A DNA stretch of 64,000 nucleotides from Rubrivirga sp. SAORIC476. Its GTDB lineage: Bacteria; Bacteroidota; Rhodothermia; Rhodothermales; Rubricoccaceae. Every line of letters starts with the position of its first letter. Position 1 is the first letter of the stretch. The stretch covers positions 248,001-312,000 of the forward strand of contig NZ_MVOI01000006.1 of assembly GCF_002283555.1 (NCBI RefSeq), read 5' to 3'. Below are positions 1 through 9,670 of this stretch, one piece after another. Position numbers and translations under genes: made by a program. The notes beneath the pieces are model-generated. The model did not search any database and was not told where the DNA came from. It was given only the letters and a program-made list of their open reading frames with translations.

Positions 1-318
1 TTCGTCGGGCCGCAGCACGCCCTCGTCGTCGAACGGCCAGACGGCGCCCTCGATCTCGGCGAGGTCGTCACCCAGGAGGTCGCGGAGCACGCCCGCGATG
101 GGGCTGCCGGGGTCCGGGCCGAGGTACTGCGCGCCGTGGTCGAAGCGCCAGCGGACCGTCTCGCCATCCGGGCCCGGCACGTCGCGCCAGCGGGTGGCCG
201 CGCGACCAGAGACGCCGCGGCTCTTCTCGAAGACCGTGGTGTGGATGCCCGCCGCGTTGCGGAGGGCGTGGGCGGCGGCGAGCCCGGCAGGACCGGCACC
301 GACGATGGCGAGGCGCAT
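1..318 (-). CDS. FAD/NAD(P)-dependent oxidoreductase, amine-oxidase/renalase-like (3' end outside window)
   Basis: Only the N-terminal 106 residues are present; the gene runs off the left edge. The start at 318 gives MRLAIVGAGPAGLAAAHAL, a classic dinucleotide-binding GxGxxG fold, followed by FEKSRGVSGRAATR (the second FAD-contacting strand) and FDHGAQYLG near residue 65. This layout is typical of the predicted FAD-dependent oxidoreductases of the COG3380 / renalase-like group. The substrate cannot be told. It lies 51 bp downstream of the histidine kinase gene on the same strand, so co-transcription is possible but not required. Confidence 0.75.
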   Translation of the reverse strand, partial: MRLAIVGAGPAGLAAAHALRNAAGIHTTVFEKSRGVSGRAATRWRDVPGPDGETVRWRFDHGAQYLGPDPGSPIAGVLRDLLGDDLAEIEGAVWPFDDEGVLRPDE

Positions 319-369
319 GGAAAGCCGTGGGGTGTCCGTCGTCCACCCAGCGCCGTCGTCCCGGTTCCG

Positions 370-2970
370 TCAGGGGGTCGAGTCCAGGACCGGGGGCCGC
401 GGCGCCATCGACCCCGACGGCTTCTCGACCGGGCGGGAGACGAACGTGCCGCCGCCGGGTGCCGCCAGGCTCGGCGTGCGCGTCGCGATGGCCGCCGCGA
501 TGGCGTCGCGGAGGTCGTTTCGTCCGAACGGCTTGGTGAGGTAGGCGTCGAAGCCCGCGGCGAGGAACCGCTCGCGGTCGCCGGGGAGCCCGTAGGCGGT
601 CACGGCGACGAGGGGGAGCCCCGAGAAGGCCGCCGACGAGCGCAGGTGGCGCATCACGTCCTCGCCCGAGAGCGAGAGCCCGAGGTGGATGTCCAGCAGC
701 ACGGCGTCGGGCCGCTCGGCGTGGATCGAGCGGAGCGCGTCGTCGCCGCCGGTGGCCGTCGACACTCGGAAGGTGTCGGCGAGCGAGTGGACGGCGATCT
801 CTCGCGCCTGGACGTTGTCGTCGACGATGAGAACGAGGGGCCGCTGGTCGGGCGCGACCTCCGCGGGGCCGCCCCGGGGCAGCGAGACCGTGAAGGTGGT
901 GCCGACCCCCTTCTGGCTTTCGACGGTGATCGTGCCGTTCATGCGGTCGAGTAGCTGACGCGTGAGCGCCAGCCCCAGCCCGGCGCCCTCGTACTTCCGG
1001 ATGGACCCGCTCGACTCCTGCTCGAACTCGCCGAACATGCGGGGGATGAACGCCTCCTCGACCCCGATGCCCGTGTCGCGAACGACCAGTTCCACCCGCG
1101 TACCGGCCGGGCGGACGCTGACCGTGACGCCGCCCGCCTCGGTGAACTTGATGGCGTTGCCGACGAGGTTGTGGAGCACCCGCACGAGGGCGGGCTCGTC
1201 GGCCGTGGCGAGGTGGGTGCCCGGGGCCACGTCGGCGAGGACGTCGAGTCCCTGCTCGGTCGCGGCGGGCTGGAACATCTCGACGGCCTCTCGCACCAGG
1301 TCCCCCAGGTCGACCCGCTCCAGCGCGATCCCGTCGCGACCCGCCTCCAGACGGGCGAGGTCCAGCACCGAGTTGAGGGTGTCCATGAGGCGCCGCCCGC
1401 TGCGCGCGATCAGATCCACGAACTCGACCTGCGTCTCGTCGGTGACCTCCTCCGACAGCACGTCGGCGAAGCCGAGGATGGCCGTCAGCGGGGTCCGGAT
1501 CTCGTGGCTCATGTTGGCCAGGAAGGTGCTCTTGAGCGCCGCCACCTCCTCGGCCTGGCGCTTGGCCTGGATGAGGACTGCCTGCGCCCGCTTCCGCTCG
1601 GTGACGTCGCGGAGGTTGAGCACCAGGCCCTCCACGGCGGGGTCGTCGTAGAGGGCGGTCGCGGCGCCTTCCACGAACACGTCGTGTCCGTCGGCGTGGA
1701 GGAACCGGAGTTCGACCTGCGACGAGGGCACGCCCGCGCTGGCCTCCGCCAGGAAGGTCGCCGCGCGCTCCTGATCCTCGGGGTGGACGAGCGCCAGCAG
1801 GGACGTGTGCTGGAGCGTGTCGGGCGTGTGCCCCAGCAGCAGCTCCACGGCCGGGCTGACGTACGTGAACCGGTCGGCGCGGTCCGCCACGACCACCACG
1901 TCGGAGGACCGCTGGACGAGCGCTCGGAAGCGAGCCTCGCTGTGGTTGAGCGCGAGACGAGCCTCCCGCTCCGTGGTGACGTCCTCGACGGCGCCCTCGT
2001 AGAACAGGGGCTGGCCGTCGGCGTCGAGTGCGACGCGAGCGTCGATGCGGACGTGACGGATGTCGCCGTCGGGGCGGCGCCAGCTCGTTTCGAAGCCGCG
2101 CACGAAGCCGTCGCGCAGGATCGAGACGCGGAAACGGTCCCGGTCTGACAAGTCGACGTAGAAGTCGGAGGCGTTGTAGGCCCGGGCGGCCGCGGGGCTG
2201 GGCGCACCGATGAGGCGGGCCAGCGTGGCGTTGGCCAGCAAGACGCGGCCGTCGGAGGCGGTCCGGTACATGCCCACCGGGATGTGGTCGAAGAGCGACC
2301 GGTACCGCTGCTCGGAGGCGCGCAGTGCGGCGTCGAGGCGGGTGCTCTCTCCCTCGGCCTCGCCGATCTCGTGGCGTGTGTGGCGCGCGTACAGGATGCC
2401 GCCCGCGGCGGACAGCATCGAGCCGACCGTGACCACCACGACGGCGTAGACCGCGGCATCGTCGGGCGTGGAGAAGGCCTCCGGCGCGATGCCGGTCTGG
2501 TAGAGCACGAACAGAACCACGCCCCCCGACGCTCCGACCACCGCGCTCACCGTCGCCAGGCGGGCGCCCGAGGTCAGCGCCCCTGCGAGGGGTGCCAGCA
2601 TCACCAGGGCCAGGGCGGGGTCCAGGATGCCGAGGTCCACCGACGCCTGGAAAACGGGCGTCACCGCCAGCGTCAGGGCCATGACCCAGGCCGCGGGTTC
2701 GACGCGTCCGCCCCACCGGACCATCGCCAGCGCGCCGATGGTGACCAAGATGGCGAGAGCGACTTCGATCAGCGGCACCAGGGGCACCTGGCCGAGGACC
2801 AGCGTCACCGCCAGGATGATGTGGGCCAGGAGCCCGATCCACCCCTCCACGACGACGATCCGGGCCTGCCGAAGGCCGCGCATCCCCGCGGGGCGCCGCG
2901 TCGGGTCGATCCATCGGTCGATCGCGCCGCGGATGTCTGCCGAGAGGAGCCGGGGGGAGAAGCGCGCCAT
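370..2970 (-). CDS. Hybrid sensor histidine kinase (membrane domain, two PAS, HisKA, HATPase, receiver)
   Basis: An 866-residue membrane-bound hybrid kinase. About six hydrophobic segments occupy residues 40-195, then PAS domains at roughly 215-335 and 345-460. HisKA carries the phospho-accepting His489 in MSHEIRTPLTAILGF. The ATPase domain has the N box around Asn605 (NLVGNAIKF) and DTGIG at 632-636. A C-terminal receiver domain has acidic Asp717/718, phospho-acceptor Asp760, Thr791 and Lys813. The start was set at ATG 2970 (MARFSPRLL); the reading frame stays open 27 codons further upstream without a better start. No partner output regulator lies beside it, so it probably feeds a distant phosphotransfer pathway. 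The signal sensed is unknown. Confidence 0.9.
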   Translation of the reverse strand: MARFSPRLLSADIRGAIDRWIDPTRRPAGMRGLRQARIVVVEGWIGLLAHIILAVTLVLGQVPLVPLIEVALAILVTIGALAMVRWGGRVEPAAWVMALTLAVTPVFQASVDLGILDPALALVMLAPLAGALTSGARLATVSAVVGASGGVVLFVLYQTGIAPEAFSTPDDAAVYAVVVVTVGSMLSAAGGILYARHTRHEIGEAEGESTRLDAALRASEQRYRSLFDHIPVGMYRTASDGRVLLANATLARLIGAPSPAAARAYNASDFYVDLSDRDRFRVSILRDGFVRGFETSWRRPDGDIRHVRIDARVALDADGQPLFYEGAVEDVTTEREARLALNHSEARFRALVQRSSDVVVVADRADRFTYVSPAVELLLGHTPDTLQHTSLLALVHPEDQERAATFLAEASAGVPSSQVELRFLHADGHDVFVEGAATALYDDPAVEGLVLNLRDVTERKRAQAVLIQAKRQAEEVAALKSTFLANMSHEIRTPLTAILGFADVLSEEVTDETQVEFVDLIARSGRRLMDTLNSVLDLARLEAGRDGIALERVDLGDLVREAVEMFQPAATEQGLDVLADVAPGTHLATADEPALVRVLHNLVGNAIKFTEAGGVTVSVRPAGTRVELVVRDTGIGVEEAFIPRMFGEFEQESSGSIRKYEGAGLGLALTRQLLDRMNGTITVESQKGVGTTFTVSLPRGGPAEVAPDQRPLVLIVDDNVQAREIAVHSLADTFRVSTATGGDDALRSIHAERPDAVLLDIHLGLSLSGEDVMRHLRSSAAFSGLPLVAVTAYGLPGDRERFLAAGFDAYLTKPFGRNDLRDAIAAAIATRTPSLAAPGGGTFVSRPVEKPSGSMAPRPPVLDSTP

Positions 2971-3181
2971 GCGGGGAGGATTCGTAACGAGACGGCCTCG
3001 ATTGAGGCCCGAGGACGCAGAATGGTCCACGCCAGCCTGGAAGGCACACATCGTTCCGGAATCCGAAACGGAGAGACCTAACGAATCGGTCGGGAGCCAC
3101 TCCTGCGCGGTCTAGTCTCGGTCGGCGTGGCGGTAGCTTCGCGGGCCCGAGGGTCGGTATGCCCCGGGCCGCTCCCCACCG

Positions 3182-4054
3182 ATGACCCTGCCCTTCGCTC
3201 TCGCCCGCCGCTTCGTCGCCGGCCGGACCCTCGCCGACGCGCTCCCCGCGCTCGACCCGCTGCTCGACGACGGCCTGTTCATTACGCTCGACCTGCTCGG
3301 CGAGCACGTTCCGGAACGTGCCCGCGCTCAGGCGTTCGCCCAGCAGTACGGCGATCTCGTCGAGCGGCTGGCGGTGTACCGCGACGCGCGTGGCGTGGCG
3401 CCCGAGGCGGTCGGCATCTCGATCAAGCTGTCCATGATCGGGCAGGTGATCGACCGCGACCTCACCGAGGCCAACCTCCGCGACCTGCTGGCGAAGGCGA
3501 AGGACGCGGACCTGTTCGTCCGCCTCGACATGGAGGGCTCGGACATCACGCAGTCCACGCTGGACCTGTTCGAGGCCGTCTACCCGGACTTCCCCGACCA
3601 TGTCGGGCCGGTGCTCCAGGCCTACCTCCACCGGACCGCCGCCGACGTGGCGCGGGCCTGCGAGTTGGGCGCCCGCGTTCGGATCTGCAAGGGTGCCTAC
3701 AAGGAACCCGCGTCGCTCGCCTACCAGGACATGCCGACCATCCGGTGGCACTACCGCCAGCACGCGGCCACGCTTCTCCTGGAGGGACGCTACCCCGGCA
3801 TCGCCACCCACGACGACGAGCTGATCTCGGCCGTCAGGCAACTCGCCGATGAGCGCGGCGTGTCGCGCGATGCCTACGAGTTCCAGATGCTCTACGGCCT
3901 CCGCCCCGAGACGCAGCGCCAACTCGTCCGCGACGGGTACCGGATGCGGGTCTACGTGCCCTACGGGACCGAGTGGCTGCCGTACTTCTCGCGCCGGATC
4001 CGCGAGCGCAAGGAGAACGCCTTCTTCGTGCTCAAGGCGTTGGTCAAGGGGTAG
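3182..4054 (+). CDS. Proline dehydrogenase (monofunctional PRODH)
   Basis: A 290-residue protein of the FAD-dependent proline dehydrogenase family, which oxidises proline to delta-1-pyrroline-5-carboxylate and passes electrons to the quinone pool. Visible family motifs are RICKGAYKEPASLAYQ at about 164-179, ATHDDELI, YEFQMLYGLRPETQRQL and the C-terminal RRIRERKENAFF that contacts substrate and flavin. The length matches stand-alone bacterial PRODH rather than the bifunctional PutA, and no P5C dehydrogenase gene is adjacent. The start ATG at 3182 opens directly into MTLPFALARRFVAG. Confidence 0.9.
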   Translation: MTLPFALARRFVAGRTLADALPALDPLLDDGLFITLDLLGEHVPERARAQAFAQQYGDLVERLAVYRDARGVAPEAVGISIKLSMIGQVIDRDLTEANLRDLLAKAKDADLFVRLDMEGSDITQSTLDLFEAVYPDFPDHVGPVLQAYLHRTAADVARACELGARVRICKGAYKEPASLAYQDMPTIRWHYRQHAATLLLEGRYPGIATHDDELISAVRQLADERGVSRDAYEFQMLYGLRPETQRQLVRDGYRMRVYVPYGTEWLPYFSRRIRERKENAFFVLKALVKG

Positions 4055-4207
4055 GCGGTTCTGAGGGGAGCCGGCGTCGGGGCCTTCCGGATCGGCGGGG
4101 CACGCACCTGCAGCCTCGCGATGGACGGTTATTTCCGCTCCGAGCATTCTCCGCTGGTTCTCCGGACCTGAGGGGTGGTAGGTTTTTGGCACCCCACCGA
4201 CCTGCCT

Positions 4208-4783
4208 GTGCCTCGTCTGTTCGCTGCCGCCCTCGTCGCGGCCTTCCTCGCCGCGCCCGCCTTCGCCCAGTCGACGCCCGAGGCGCCCCCGGTCGAGACG
4301 GTCTCTGACGGTCCTGCCGCGCTCTCTTTCTCGGCCGACCGCCTGCTGGTGCCTGTCGAGGGCATCACCCCCGGCGACCTCGACGATACGTTCACGGCCC
4401 GCCGCTCGGGCGGGCGCACGCACCGCGCCATCGACATCATGGCGGACCGCGGCACGCCGGTGCTGGCCATCTCGGACGGCGAGATCGTCCGCATTCACAC
4501 CAACCGGCTCGGCGGCAAGGTGCTCTACCTCCGCAGTCACGGTGGCGACTACGACTTCTACTACGCCCACCTCGACACGTACGCGCCCGGCCTGGAGGTC
4601 GGCCAGACGGTCCGCCAGGGCGACGTGCTCGGCACGGTCGGCAACACGGGCAACGCGCGGACGACGCCGCCGCACCTTCACTTTCAGGTGCTCCGCCGGT
4701 CCGGCCGCGGGCGCGGGACGCCGGTCAACCCGTTCCGTCTCTTCCAGCGGAGCGACCTCTACGGACGCGGCACGCGCGGCTAG
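4208..4783 (+). CDS. Secreted M23 family metallopeptidase (LytM domain)
   Basis: A 191-residue exported protein. From GTG 4208 the N-terminus VPRLFAAALVAAFLAAPAFA is a clear signal peptide ending before QSTPEA; an upstream ATG at 4175 would bury it. The LytM domain covers about residues 55-165, with zinc ligands His72 and Asp76 (HRAID), His121 in YYAHLD, and the HLHF pair at 156-159. M23 enzymes cut peptidoglycan cross-bridges or act as regulators of such enzymes; the full HxxxD/HxH set suggests an active enzyme. Its stop codon overlaps the stop of the convergent LysM gene by two bases. Confidence 0.9.
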   Translation: MPRLFAAALVAAFLAAPAFAQSTPEAPPVETVSDGPAALSFSADRLLVPVEGITPGDLDDTFTARRSGGRTHRAIDIMADRGTPVLAISDGEIVRIHTNRLGGKVLYLRSHGGDYDFYYAHLDTYAPGLEVGQTVRQGDVLGTVGNTGNARTTPPHLHFQVLRRSGRGRGTPVNPFRLFQRSDLYGRGTRG

Positions 4784-5274
4784 CGCACCCGGAGGCGCTG
4801 CCCGAGCCGGATGGTCGTCGACTCCCGGTCATTGAGAGTCAGGATGGCGTCGACCGTCGTGTCGTAGCGTCGGGCGAGCCCGAAGAGCGTGTCGCCGCGC
4901 TCGACGGTGTGGTAGAGCGGCCCCGAACTCGCAGCACGGTCGCTGGCGGGCCGTGCCGCCTCGGGCGCACTCTGGGGCGTCTCGATGCGAACGGCGGGTC
5001 CGGCCGTCTCGCCACCGAGGCCGCGGAGCGACCGCACGCCCGGCACGGCGCGCGCCACGTCGGCTGCGATCGGGTCCAGCAGGGGCGCCACCTCGCCCGA
5101 CACCTGGACGGCGCCGTCGCGGGCTACCACCGAGACGTCGAGGGCCCGTGTCCGCACGTCGTCCACCAGCGCGAGACGGACGGCGGTGGCCAGGCGGAGG
5201 TCGGCCAGCCGGGCCGAGACCTGGGCGCTGGCGGCGGGCGCCAGCAAGACGACGACAAGAAGGGCGATGCGCAT
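4780..5274 (-). CDS. Exported BON + LysM domain protein
   Basis: A 164-residue protein starting MRIALLVVVLLAPAASAQ, a short signal peptide. Residues about 22-85 resemble a BON domain (VRLALVDDVRTRALDVSVVA, then VQVSGEVAPLLDPIAADVA), usually a lipid- or membrane-associated fold. After a Pro/Ala-rich linker, a LysM domain fills the C-terminus (YHTVERGDTLFGLARRYDTT ... RLGQRLRVR), which binds peptidoglycan N-acetylglucosamine. It is convergent with the M23 peptidase, with overlapping stop codons, so both neighbours act at the cell wall. The combination resembles the LysM/BON protein Kbp/YgaU, but domain order is BON then LysM as there; orthology is not claimed. Confidence 0.85.
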   Translation of the reverse strand: MRIALLVVVLLAPAASAQVSARLADLRLATAVRLALVDDVRTRALDVSVVARDGAVQVSGEVAPLLDPIAADVARAVPGVRSLRGLGGETAGPAVRIETPQSAPEAARPASDRAASSGPLYHTVERGDTLFGLARRYDTTVDAILTLNDRESTTIRLGQRLRVR

Positions 5275-5370
5275 GGCGGGGGGGAGGACGCGTCCCCAAA
5301 CTAGGCCGCGTGCGGTAGGTATCGCACGGTGTCCCGTACGTTCGAGGACCCTCTCCAGCCGGTCCAGCCG

Positions 5371-5904
5371 ATGCCGCGTCTCAGGTGGGTCGCCCTCTCT
5401 GTCCTCTGTTCGATGGTCCTGCTCGCCTCTTGCGTATCGCCTCCCTCCGCCTCGTCGCCGGATGAGGCGCGCGTGCTCGCGGGCGTCGAGACCGTGCTCG
5501 CCCGGCCTCGTCCGTACGTAGCGGCCGAGGTCGGCCCTGCGCTGGGCGTGGTGCTGACCGAGACGGCGGCCTCGAATGCCTTCTTCCGCGTCTGGGCCTC
5601 GGCCGGCGGTCTGGGGCCCTTCGCGTCGGTCGAAGTCCGCGAACCGCAGGCGCGGTCGGTCGAGCGCGGTCGGAACGGGATGATCCTGCTCACCCTCGAA
5701 GCAGGCTGCGTCATTGCCGCCGACCTCGCCCCCCTCGTCGGGCCATCGGACGGCGTGCCGTCCACGCCCAGCCCGGAGGCGCCGGCGGACACGCCGCGCT
5801 ACGTCGTCCACCCGGCGCCGTGGGGCGTCGTCCGCCTCGGCTACGCGCCTGAGAGCGGATGCCTGCGGAGCGTGGTGGTGGACGCTACCGGCGTGCCCGC
5901 GTAG
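5371..5904 (+). CDS. Putative lipoprotein of unknown function
   Basis: A 177-residue product with a lipoprotein signal: MPRLRWVALSVLCSMVLLAS followed by the lipobox cysteine (LLASC). ATG 5371 is preferred over the ATG at 5329 because it places the hydrophobic stretch at the N-terminus. The mature part is a small mixed domain with two further cysteines (EAGCVIAAD, PESGCLRSVVV) that could form a disulfide. I do not recognise the family. It stands alone between the BON/LysM gene and trxB. Confidence 0.65.
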   Translation: MPRLRWVALSVLCSMVLLASCVSPPSASSPDEARVLAGVETVLARPRPYVAAEVGPALGVVLTETAASNAFFRVWASAGGLGPFASVEVREPQARSVERGRNGMILLTLEAGCVIAADLAPLVGPSDGVPSTPSPEAPADTPRYVVHPAPWGVVRLGYAPESGCLRSVVVDATGVPA

Positions 5905-5909
5905 TCCGG

Positions 5910-6974
5910 CTACGCGCCGGAGGCGGAGACCGGCTCGTGCGTCTCCGAGTCCTCGGCCGGGGCCGCATGGTACTCGGTCTCCGTCTGCACGTCCTCGATC
6001 ACATCGTGCTCGGCGAGCCAGCGCTCGGCGTCGATGGCCGCCATGCAGCCGGTGCCCGCCGCCGTGATGGCCTGCCGGTAGACGTGGTCCTGCGCGTCGC
6101 CGCAGACGAAGACGCCTTCGACGTTGGTGTGCGTCGAGTCCGGGAGGGTCTGCACGTAGCCCGCCTCGTCCATGTCGAGCCAGCCGCGGAAGATGTCCGT
6201 GTTGGGCTTGTGGCCGATGGCGACGAAGAAACCGGTCACGGGCAGGTCGCGCGTCTCGCCAGTCACGGTGTCCTCCAGGCGCAGCGCCGTGACCGCGTCC
6301 TCGCCCATCACGTCGGTGACGGCCGTGTTCCAGTGGACGCGGACCTTCGGGTTCGAGAGCACCCGGTCCTGCATGATCTTCGACGCCCGGAACGCGTCGC
6401 GCCGGTGGATCACGTGCACCGTCGAGGCGAAGCGCGTCAGGAAGAGAGCCTCCTCCATGGCCGTGTCGCCGCCGCCGACGATGGCGATCTCTTCGTCGCG
6501 GAAGAAGGCGCCGTCGCACGTCGCGCAGGCGCTCACGCCGCGGCCGAGCAGCCGCTTTTCGTTCTCCAGCCCGAGGTACTTCGCGCTCGCGCCCGTGGAC
6601 CCGATCACGGCGTCGGCCAGGATCGGCGTCGTTTCGTCGACCACCAGCTTGTGCGGATGAGCCGAGAAGTCGACGTGGGTGACGGAGCCCCACCGCAGTT
6701 CGGCGCCGAAGCGGACGGCCTGCTTCTCGAAGTCCTGCATCAGGTCCGGCCCCATGACACCCTCCGGGTAGCCGGGGAAGTTCTCGACATCGGTGGTGGT
6801 GGTGAGCTGGCCGCCGGGGGCGGGGCCCTGGATCACGAGCGGTGCCAGCCCGGCACGGGCGGCGTAGAGGGCAGCCGTGAAGCCAGCCGGGCCGGTTCCG
6901 ACGATCACCATCGGTCGGTGCTCGGCGGCGTCCCAGTCGAGACCGTCGGGGAGGGGCGTGGGCGTGTCAGACAT
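5910..6974 (-). CDS. trxB: Thioredoxin reductase
   Basis: A 354-residue FAD/NADPH enzyme that reduces thioredoxin. The FAD motif VIVGTGPAGFTAALYAARAG starts at residue 23, GGQLTTTTDVENFPGYPEG is a family signature, the redox-active pair is Cys150/Cys153 (CATC), the NADPH motif is AIVGGGDTAMEEA, and FVCGDAQD near the C-terminus contacts FAD. It carries an N-terminal extension of about 20 residues and a C-terminal tail of about 25 residues compared with the usual 310-320. trxA lies 75 bp upstream on the same strand, so substrate and reductase are probably one operon. Confidence 0.97.
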   Translation of the reverse strand: MSDTPTPLPDGLDWDAAEHRPMVIVGTGPAGFTAALYAARAGLAPLVIQGPAPGGQLTTTTDVENFPGYPEGVMGPDLMQDFEKQAVRFGAELRWGSVTHVDFSAHPHKLVVDETTPILADAVIGSTGASAKYLGLENEKRLLGRGVSACATCDGAFFRDEEIAIVGGGDTAMEEALFLTRFASTVHVIHRRDAFRASKIMQDRVLSNPKVRVHWNTAVTDVMGEDAVTALRLEDTVTGETRDLPVTGFFVAIGHKPNTDIFRGWLDMDEAGYVQTLPDSTHTNVEGVFVCGDAQDHVYRQAITAAGTGCMAAIDAERWLAEHDVIEDVQTETEYHAAPAEDSETHEPVSASGA

Positions 6975-7049
6975 GAGCGGGGGGGCCGAACGAGCGGGGG
7001 CGCCACGGACTGCGGCGCCCCCGGGGGTCGATGTGCGCGAGGGGGGCGG

Positions 7050-7385
7050 CTAGGCCGTCTGCGCGGCGAGGGCGTCGAGCTTGCCAGCGAGCACCTTCTT
7101 CGGCACCACGCCGACCATCTGGTCGACCGGGCGACCGTCCTTGAAGAACAGCAGCGAGGGGATCGAGCGGATGCCGTACTTCTGCGCCGTCATCGGGTTG
7201 TGATCGACGTCCAGCTTGACCACCTTGGCCTTGCCGTCGTACTCGGAGGCGATCTCCTCGATGGTGGGGGCGATCGTGCGGCAGGGGCCGCACCAGGTGG
7301 CCCAGAAGTCGACCAGGACGGGCTGGTCGCTGTTCAGGACTTCGGCGTCGAAGTTGGCGTCGGTGCCGGTGACAGGGGTAGACAT
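7050..7385 (-). CDS. trxA: Thioredoxin
   Basis: A 111-residue cytoplasmic thioredoxin. The active site WCGPC lies at about residues 31-35 inside [16 protein letters not shown], the cis-proline loop is seen in [13 protein letters not shown], and the length matches TrxA. The ATG at 7385 ([12 protein letters not shown]) is preferred to the ATG 16 codons upstream, which would add a non-conserved tail. It sits immediately upstream of trxB in the same orientation, giving a complete thioredoxin system. Confidence 0.96.
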   Translation of the reverse strand: MSTPVTGTDANFDAEVLNSDQPVLVDFWATWCGPCRTIAPTIEEIASEYDGKAKVVKLDVDHNPMTAQKYGIRSIPSLLFFKDGRPVDQMVGVVPKKVLAGKLDALAAQTA

Positions 7386-7604
7386 AGCAGTGGGGGGAGA
7401 GTCAGTCGTGGGGGGAATACGATCCGGGCGCACCGGGGTTCATCAGGGGACGGACGGGGTGAGAGGCGCGTGTCCTTACCCGGAGCCGACGCGTCAAGCT
7501 ACGGGGCGTGCGCGGCGCTGTGACCGGCGAGGCCGCCGACGCGCGTCCCGCGGCTATAGAGTCGCGCGAGCGCCGACGATACCGGAGCCGTCCCGCCACT
7601 CTTC

Positions 7605-9668
7605 GTGCCTCTCGTGCCTGCATCGGTCATCCGGTTCGCCTTGCTCGCCTGCTTCTGCGTGGCGGGCCAGGCTGCGTTCGCGCAGGCGAGAGCGCCCCAG
7701 GCGGCCGAGCGTTCGCTGGATGCGATCCGGTCGCTCCGGGTCGACGGCGACGGCGACTCGGTGCCCGACCGGGTCGGCGACGCGGTGACGGTGGCGGGGC
7801 GCGTCACGGTCGGGAGCGGCCTGCTCCGGTCGAATCTCAACGAGGTCTACATCCAGGACGGGACCGCGGGCGTCCGGCTGGCGCTCCCCCAGGACGGCGA
7901 CCGGGTGCTGACCGGGGACAGCGTCCGGGTCTCGGGCACGGTCGGGTTCCGCGATGGGATGCTCGAGATCGTGGACCCCCAGGTCCGCTCCATTCCGGGC
8001 CCGACGCGGACCGTCGAGCCGACCCATCTGGACTGGGTCGAGAACCCCCGAGGGGGCGAGGGGCCGGACATCGAGGGGCACGAGGGCGAACTCGTGCTGG
8101 TCGAGGGACGAGTGCTGCAGATGGACGACCAGCAGGGCGGGCGCTTCATGCTCATCCTGAGCGGCACGGACCTCGTTCAGATCTATGCCTATACGCTCCG
8201 CCCGTCGCCCGTGACGTTCGGGGCGATCCAGGTCGGGGACTACGTCCGCGTGCGGGGCGTGGCCGCGCAGTACGACACGGCGCCACCCTACACGGGCTCG
8301 TACGTCGTCTACCCGCTCGTCGACGGCGACATCAAGAAGGCGGGCCTCTCGCCGACGGAGTACCGCTACGGCGTGATCGGGGCGATGGGGCTTCTCCTCC
8401 TGGCCATCCTGTGGGCGAGCCTGCTGCGCCGCCAGGTGCGGCGCCGGTCGGAAGCCCTCCACGCCTCCGAGGTCCGCTACGGCCACCTCTTCAACGCCGC
8501 CGCCGACCCGGTGATGGTGCTCGACGTGGAGCGCGGGGGCGAGGTGGTCGAGGCCAACCGCTCCGCGCAGCGCGCCTTCGGCATCGACGTCAACGGCGAC
8601 CGGGCGGACGGACGACCGGTGCGTCTCTCAGAACTGGCCGACGAGGACGAGGCCTCGGCCCACCTCGCCGAGGCGGACCAGAAGGGAGCCGCCTCGGGGG
8701 TGATGGAGCTGTCCCGGCCTGACGGCTCGCGCGTGCCGTACGAGATCGTGACGCGCCGCCTCCGCGAGGGGCGGACGTTCGTGTCGGTCGCGCGAAACGT
8801 GACCGAGCGGCGCGCCTACGAGCACGGCCTGCTGACGGCCATCTCGGCTGCCGAGGGGGCCCGCGAGCAGGCCGAGGAGGCCGCCCGGCTCAAGACGTCC
8901 ATCCTGGCCAACATGAGCCACGAGATCCGGACCCCGCTGACGGCCATCCTCGGCTTCGCCGACATTCTCCGCGAGGAGGTCCCCGAGGATCTCTACGAGT
9001 ACGCTGACACGATCCGCACGGGCGGGCAGCGCCTGCTCGACACGCTCAACGACATCCTCGACTTCGCTCGCCTCGACGCCGAGCGGGCCGGCATCGTGCC
9101 CGAGCCCATCGACGTGGCGGCCCTCGTGCGCGACTCGGTGTCGCTGCTGGCGCCGCTGGCGCAGCAGAAGGGCATCGGGCTCCATCTGCAGTCGTCGTCG
9201 GCGGCGGTGCCCGCGGTGCACTCTGCCTCGTCGCTGAGCCGCGTGGTGACCAACCTCGTCGGCAACGCGATCAAGTTCACGGAGCGTGGCGAGGTCCGCG
9301 TGACGCTTCACGTGGCGCCCGAGTTCTTCGCCATCCGCGTCCAGGACACAGGCGTTGGCATCTCGGAGGAGTTTCTGCCCGAGCTCTTCGAGGCCTTCAA
9401 GCAGGAGTCCGACGGCCACGGCCGCGACTTCGAGGGCACCGGCCTCGGGCTGGCCATCACGAAGCGGCTGACCGACCTGATGGGCGGCGACATCCGCGTC
9501 TGGAGCCGCAAGGGCGAGGGGACGCTCTTCGAGGTCGCGCTCCCGATGCAGGCTCCCATCGACAATGCCCCTGACGAGCCCGGCCCGATCCCCCAGATCC
9601 CCGCGCCGCCTGCGCTCGGCCCGCCCGCTGTGTCGCCTTCCGTTCCCGCCTTCGGCGTCCCTGCCTGA
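7605..9668 (+). CDS. Sensor histidine kinase with periplasmic OB-fold-like domains and PAS
   Basis: A 687-residue kinase. A signal/anchor (residues 5-27) is followed by a periplasmic region holding two OB-fold-like units: about 58-130 (VTVAGRVTVG ... VYIQDGTAGVRLALP ... VSGTVGFRDG) and 160-245. One transmembrane helix lies at 255-275, then PAS (285-400), HisKA with His439 in MSHEIRTPLTAILGFAD, and HATPase with VGNAIKF and DTGVG. The tail is Pro/Ala-rich. The start is GTG 7605. The segment DGDGDSVPD near residue 47 looks like a calcium-binding type-3 repeat. The downstream kinase starts 2 bp after this stop, so the two are translationally coupled. No response regulator is adjacent. Confidence 0.88.
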   Translation: MPLVPASVIRFALLACFCVAGQAAFAQARAPQAAERSLDAIRSLRVDGDGDSVPDRVGDAVTVAGRVTVGSGLLRSNLNEVYIQDGTAGVRLALPQDGDRVLTGDSVRVSGTVGFRDGMLEIVDPQVRSIPGPTRTVEPTHLDWVENPRGGEGPDIEGHEGELVLVEGRVLQMDDQQGGRFMLILSGTDLVQIYAYTLRPSPVTFGAIQVGDYVRVRGVAAQYDTAPPYTGSYVVYPLVDGDIKKAGLSPTEYRYGVIGAMGLLLLAILWASLLRRQVRRRSEALHASEVRYGHLFNAAADPVMVLDVERGGEVVEANRSAQRAFGIDVNGDRADGRPVRLSELADEDEASAHLAEADQKGAASGVMELSRPDGSRVPYEIVTRRLREGRTFVSVARNVTERRAYEHGLLTAISAAEGAREQAEEAARLKTSILANMSHEIRTPLTAILGFADILREEVPEDLYEYADTIRTGGQRLLDTLNDILDFARLDAERAGIVPEPIDVAALVRDSVSLLAPLAQQKGIGLHLQSSSAAVPAVHSASSLSRVVTNLVGNAIKFTERGEVRVTLHVAPEFFAIRVQDTGVGISEEFLPELFEAFKQESDGHGRDFEGTGLGLAITKRLTDLMGGDIRVWSRKGEGTLFEVALPMQAPIDNAPDEPGPIPQIPAPPALGPPAVSPSVPAFGVPA

Positions 9669-9670
9669 TC

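Noticed and set aside
68-4681. 1537-codon minus-strand ORF, and similar long frames at 10770-13730, 15715-18561 and 21782-24577
   Set aside because: They overlap well-supported genes in other frames and read as Arg/Pro/Gly-rich low-complexity sequence typical of antisense frames in high-GC DNA.
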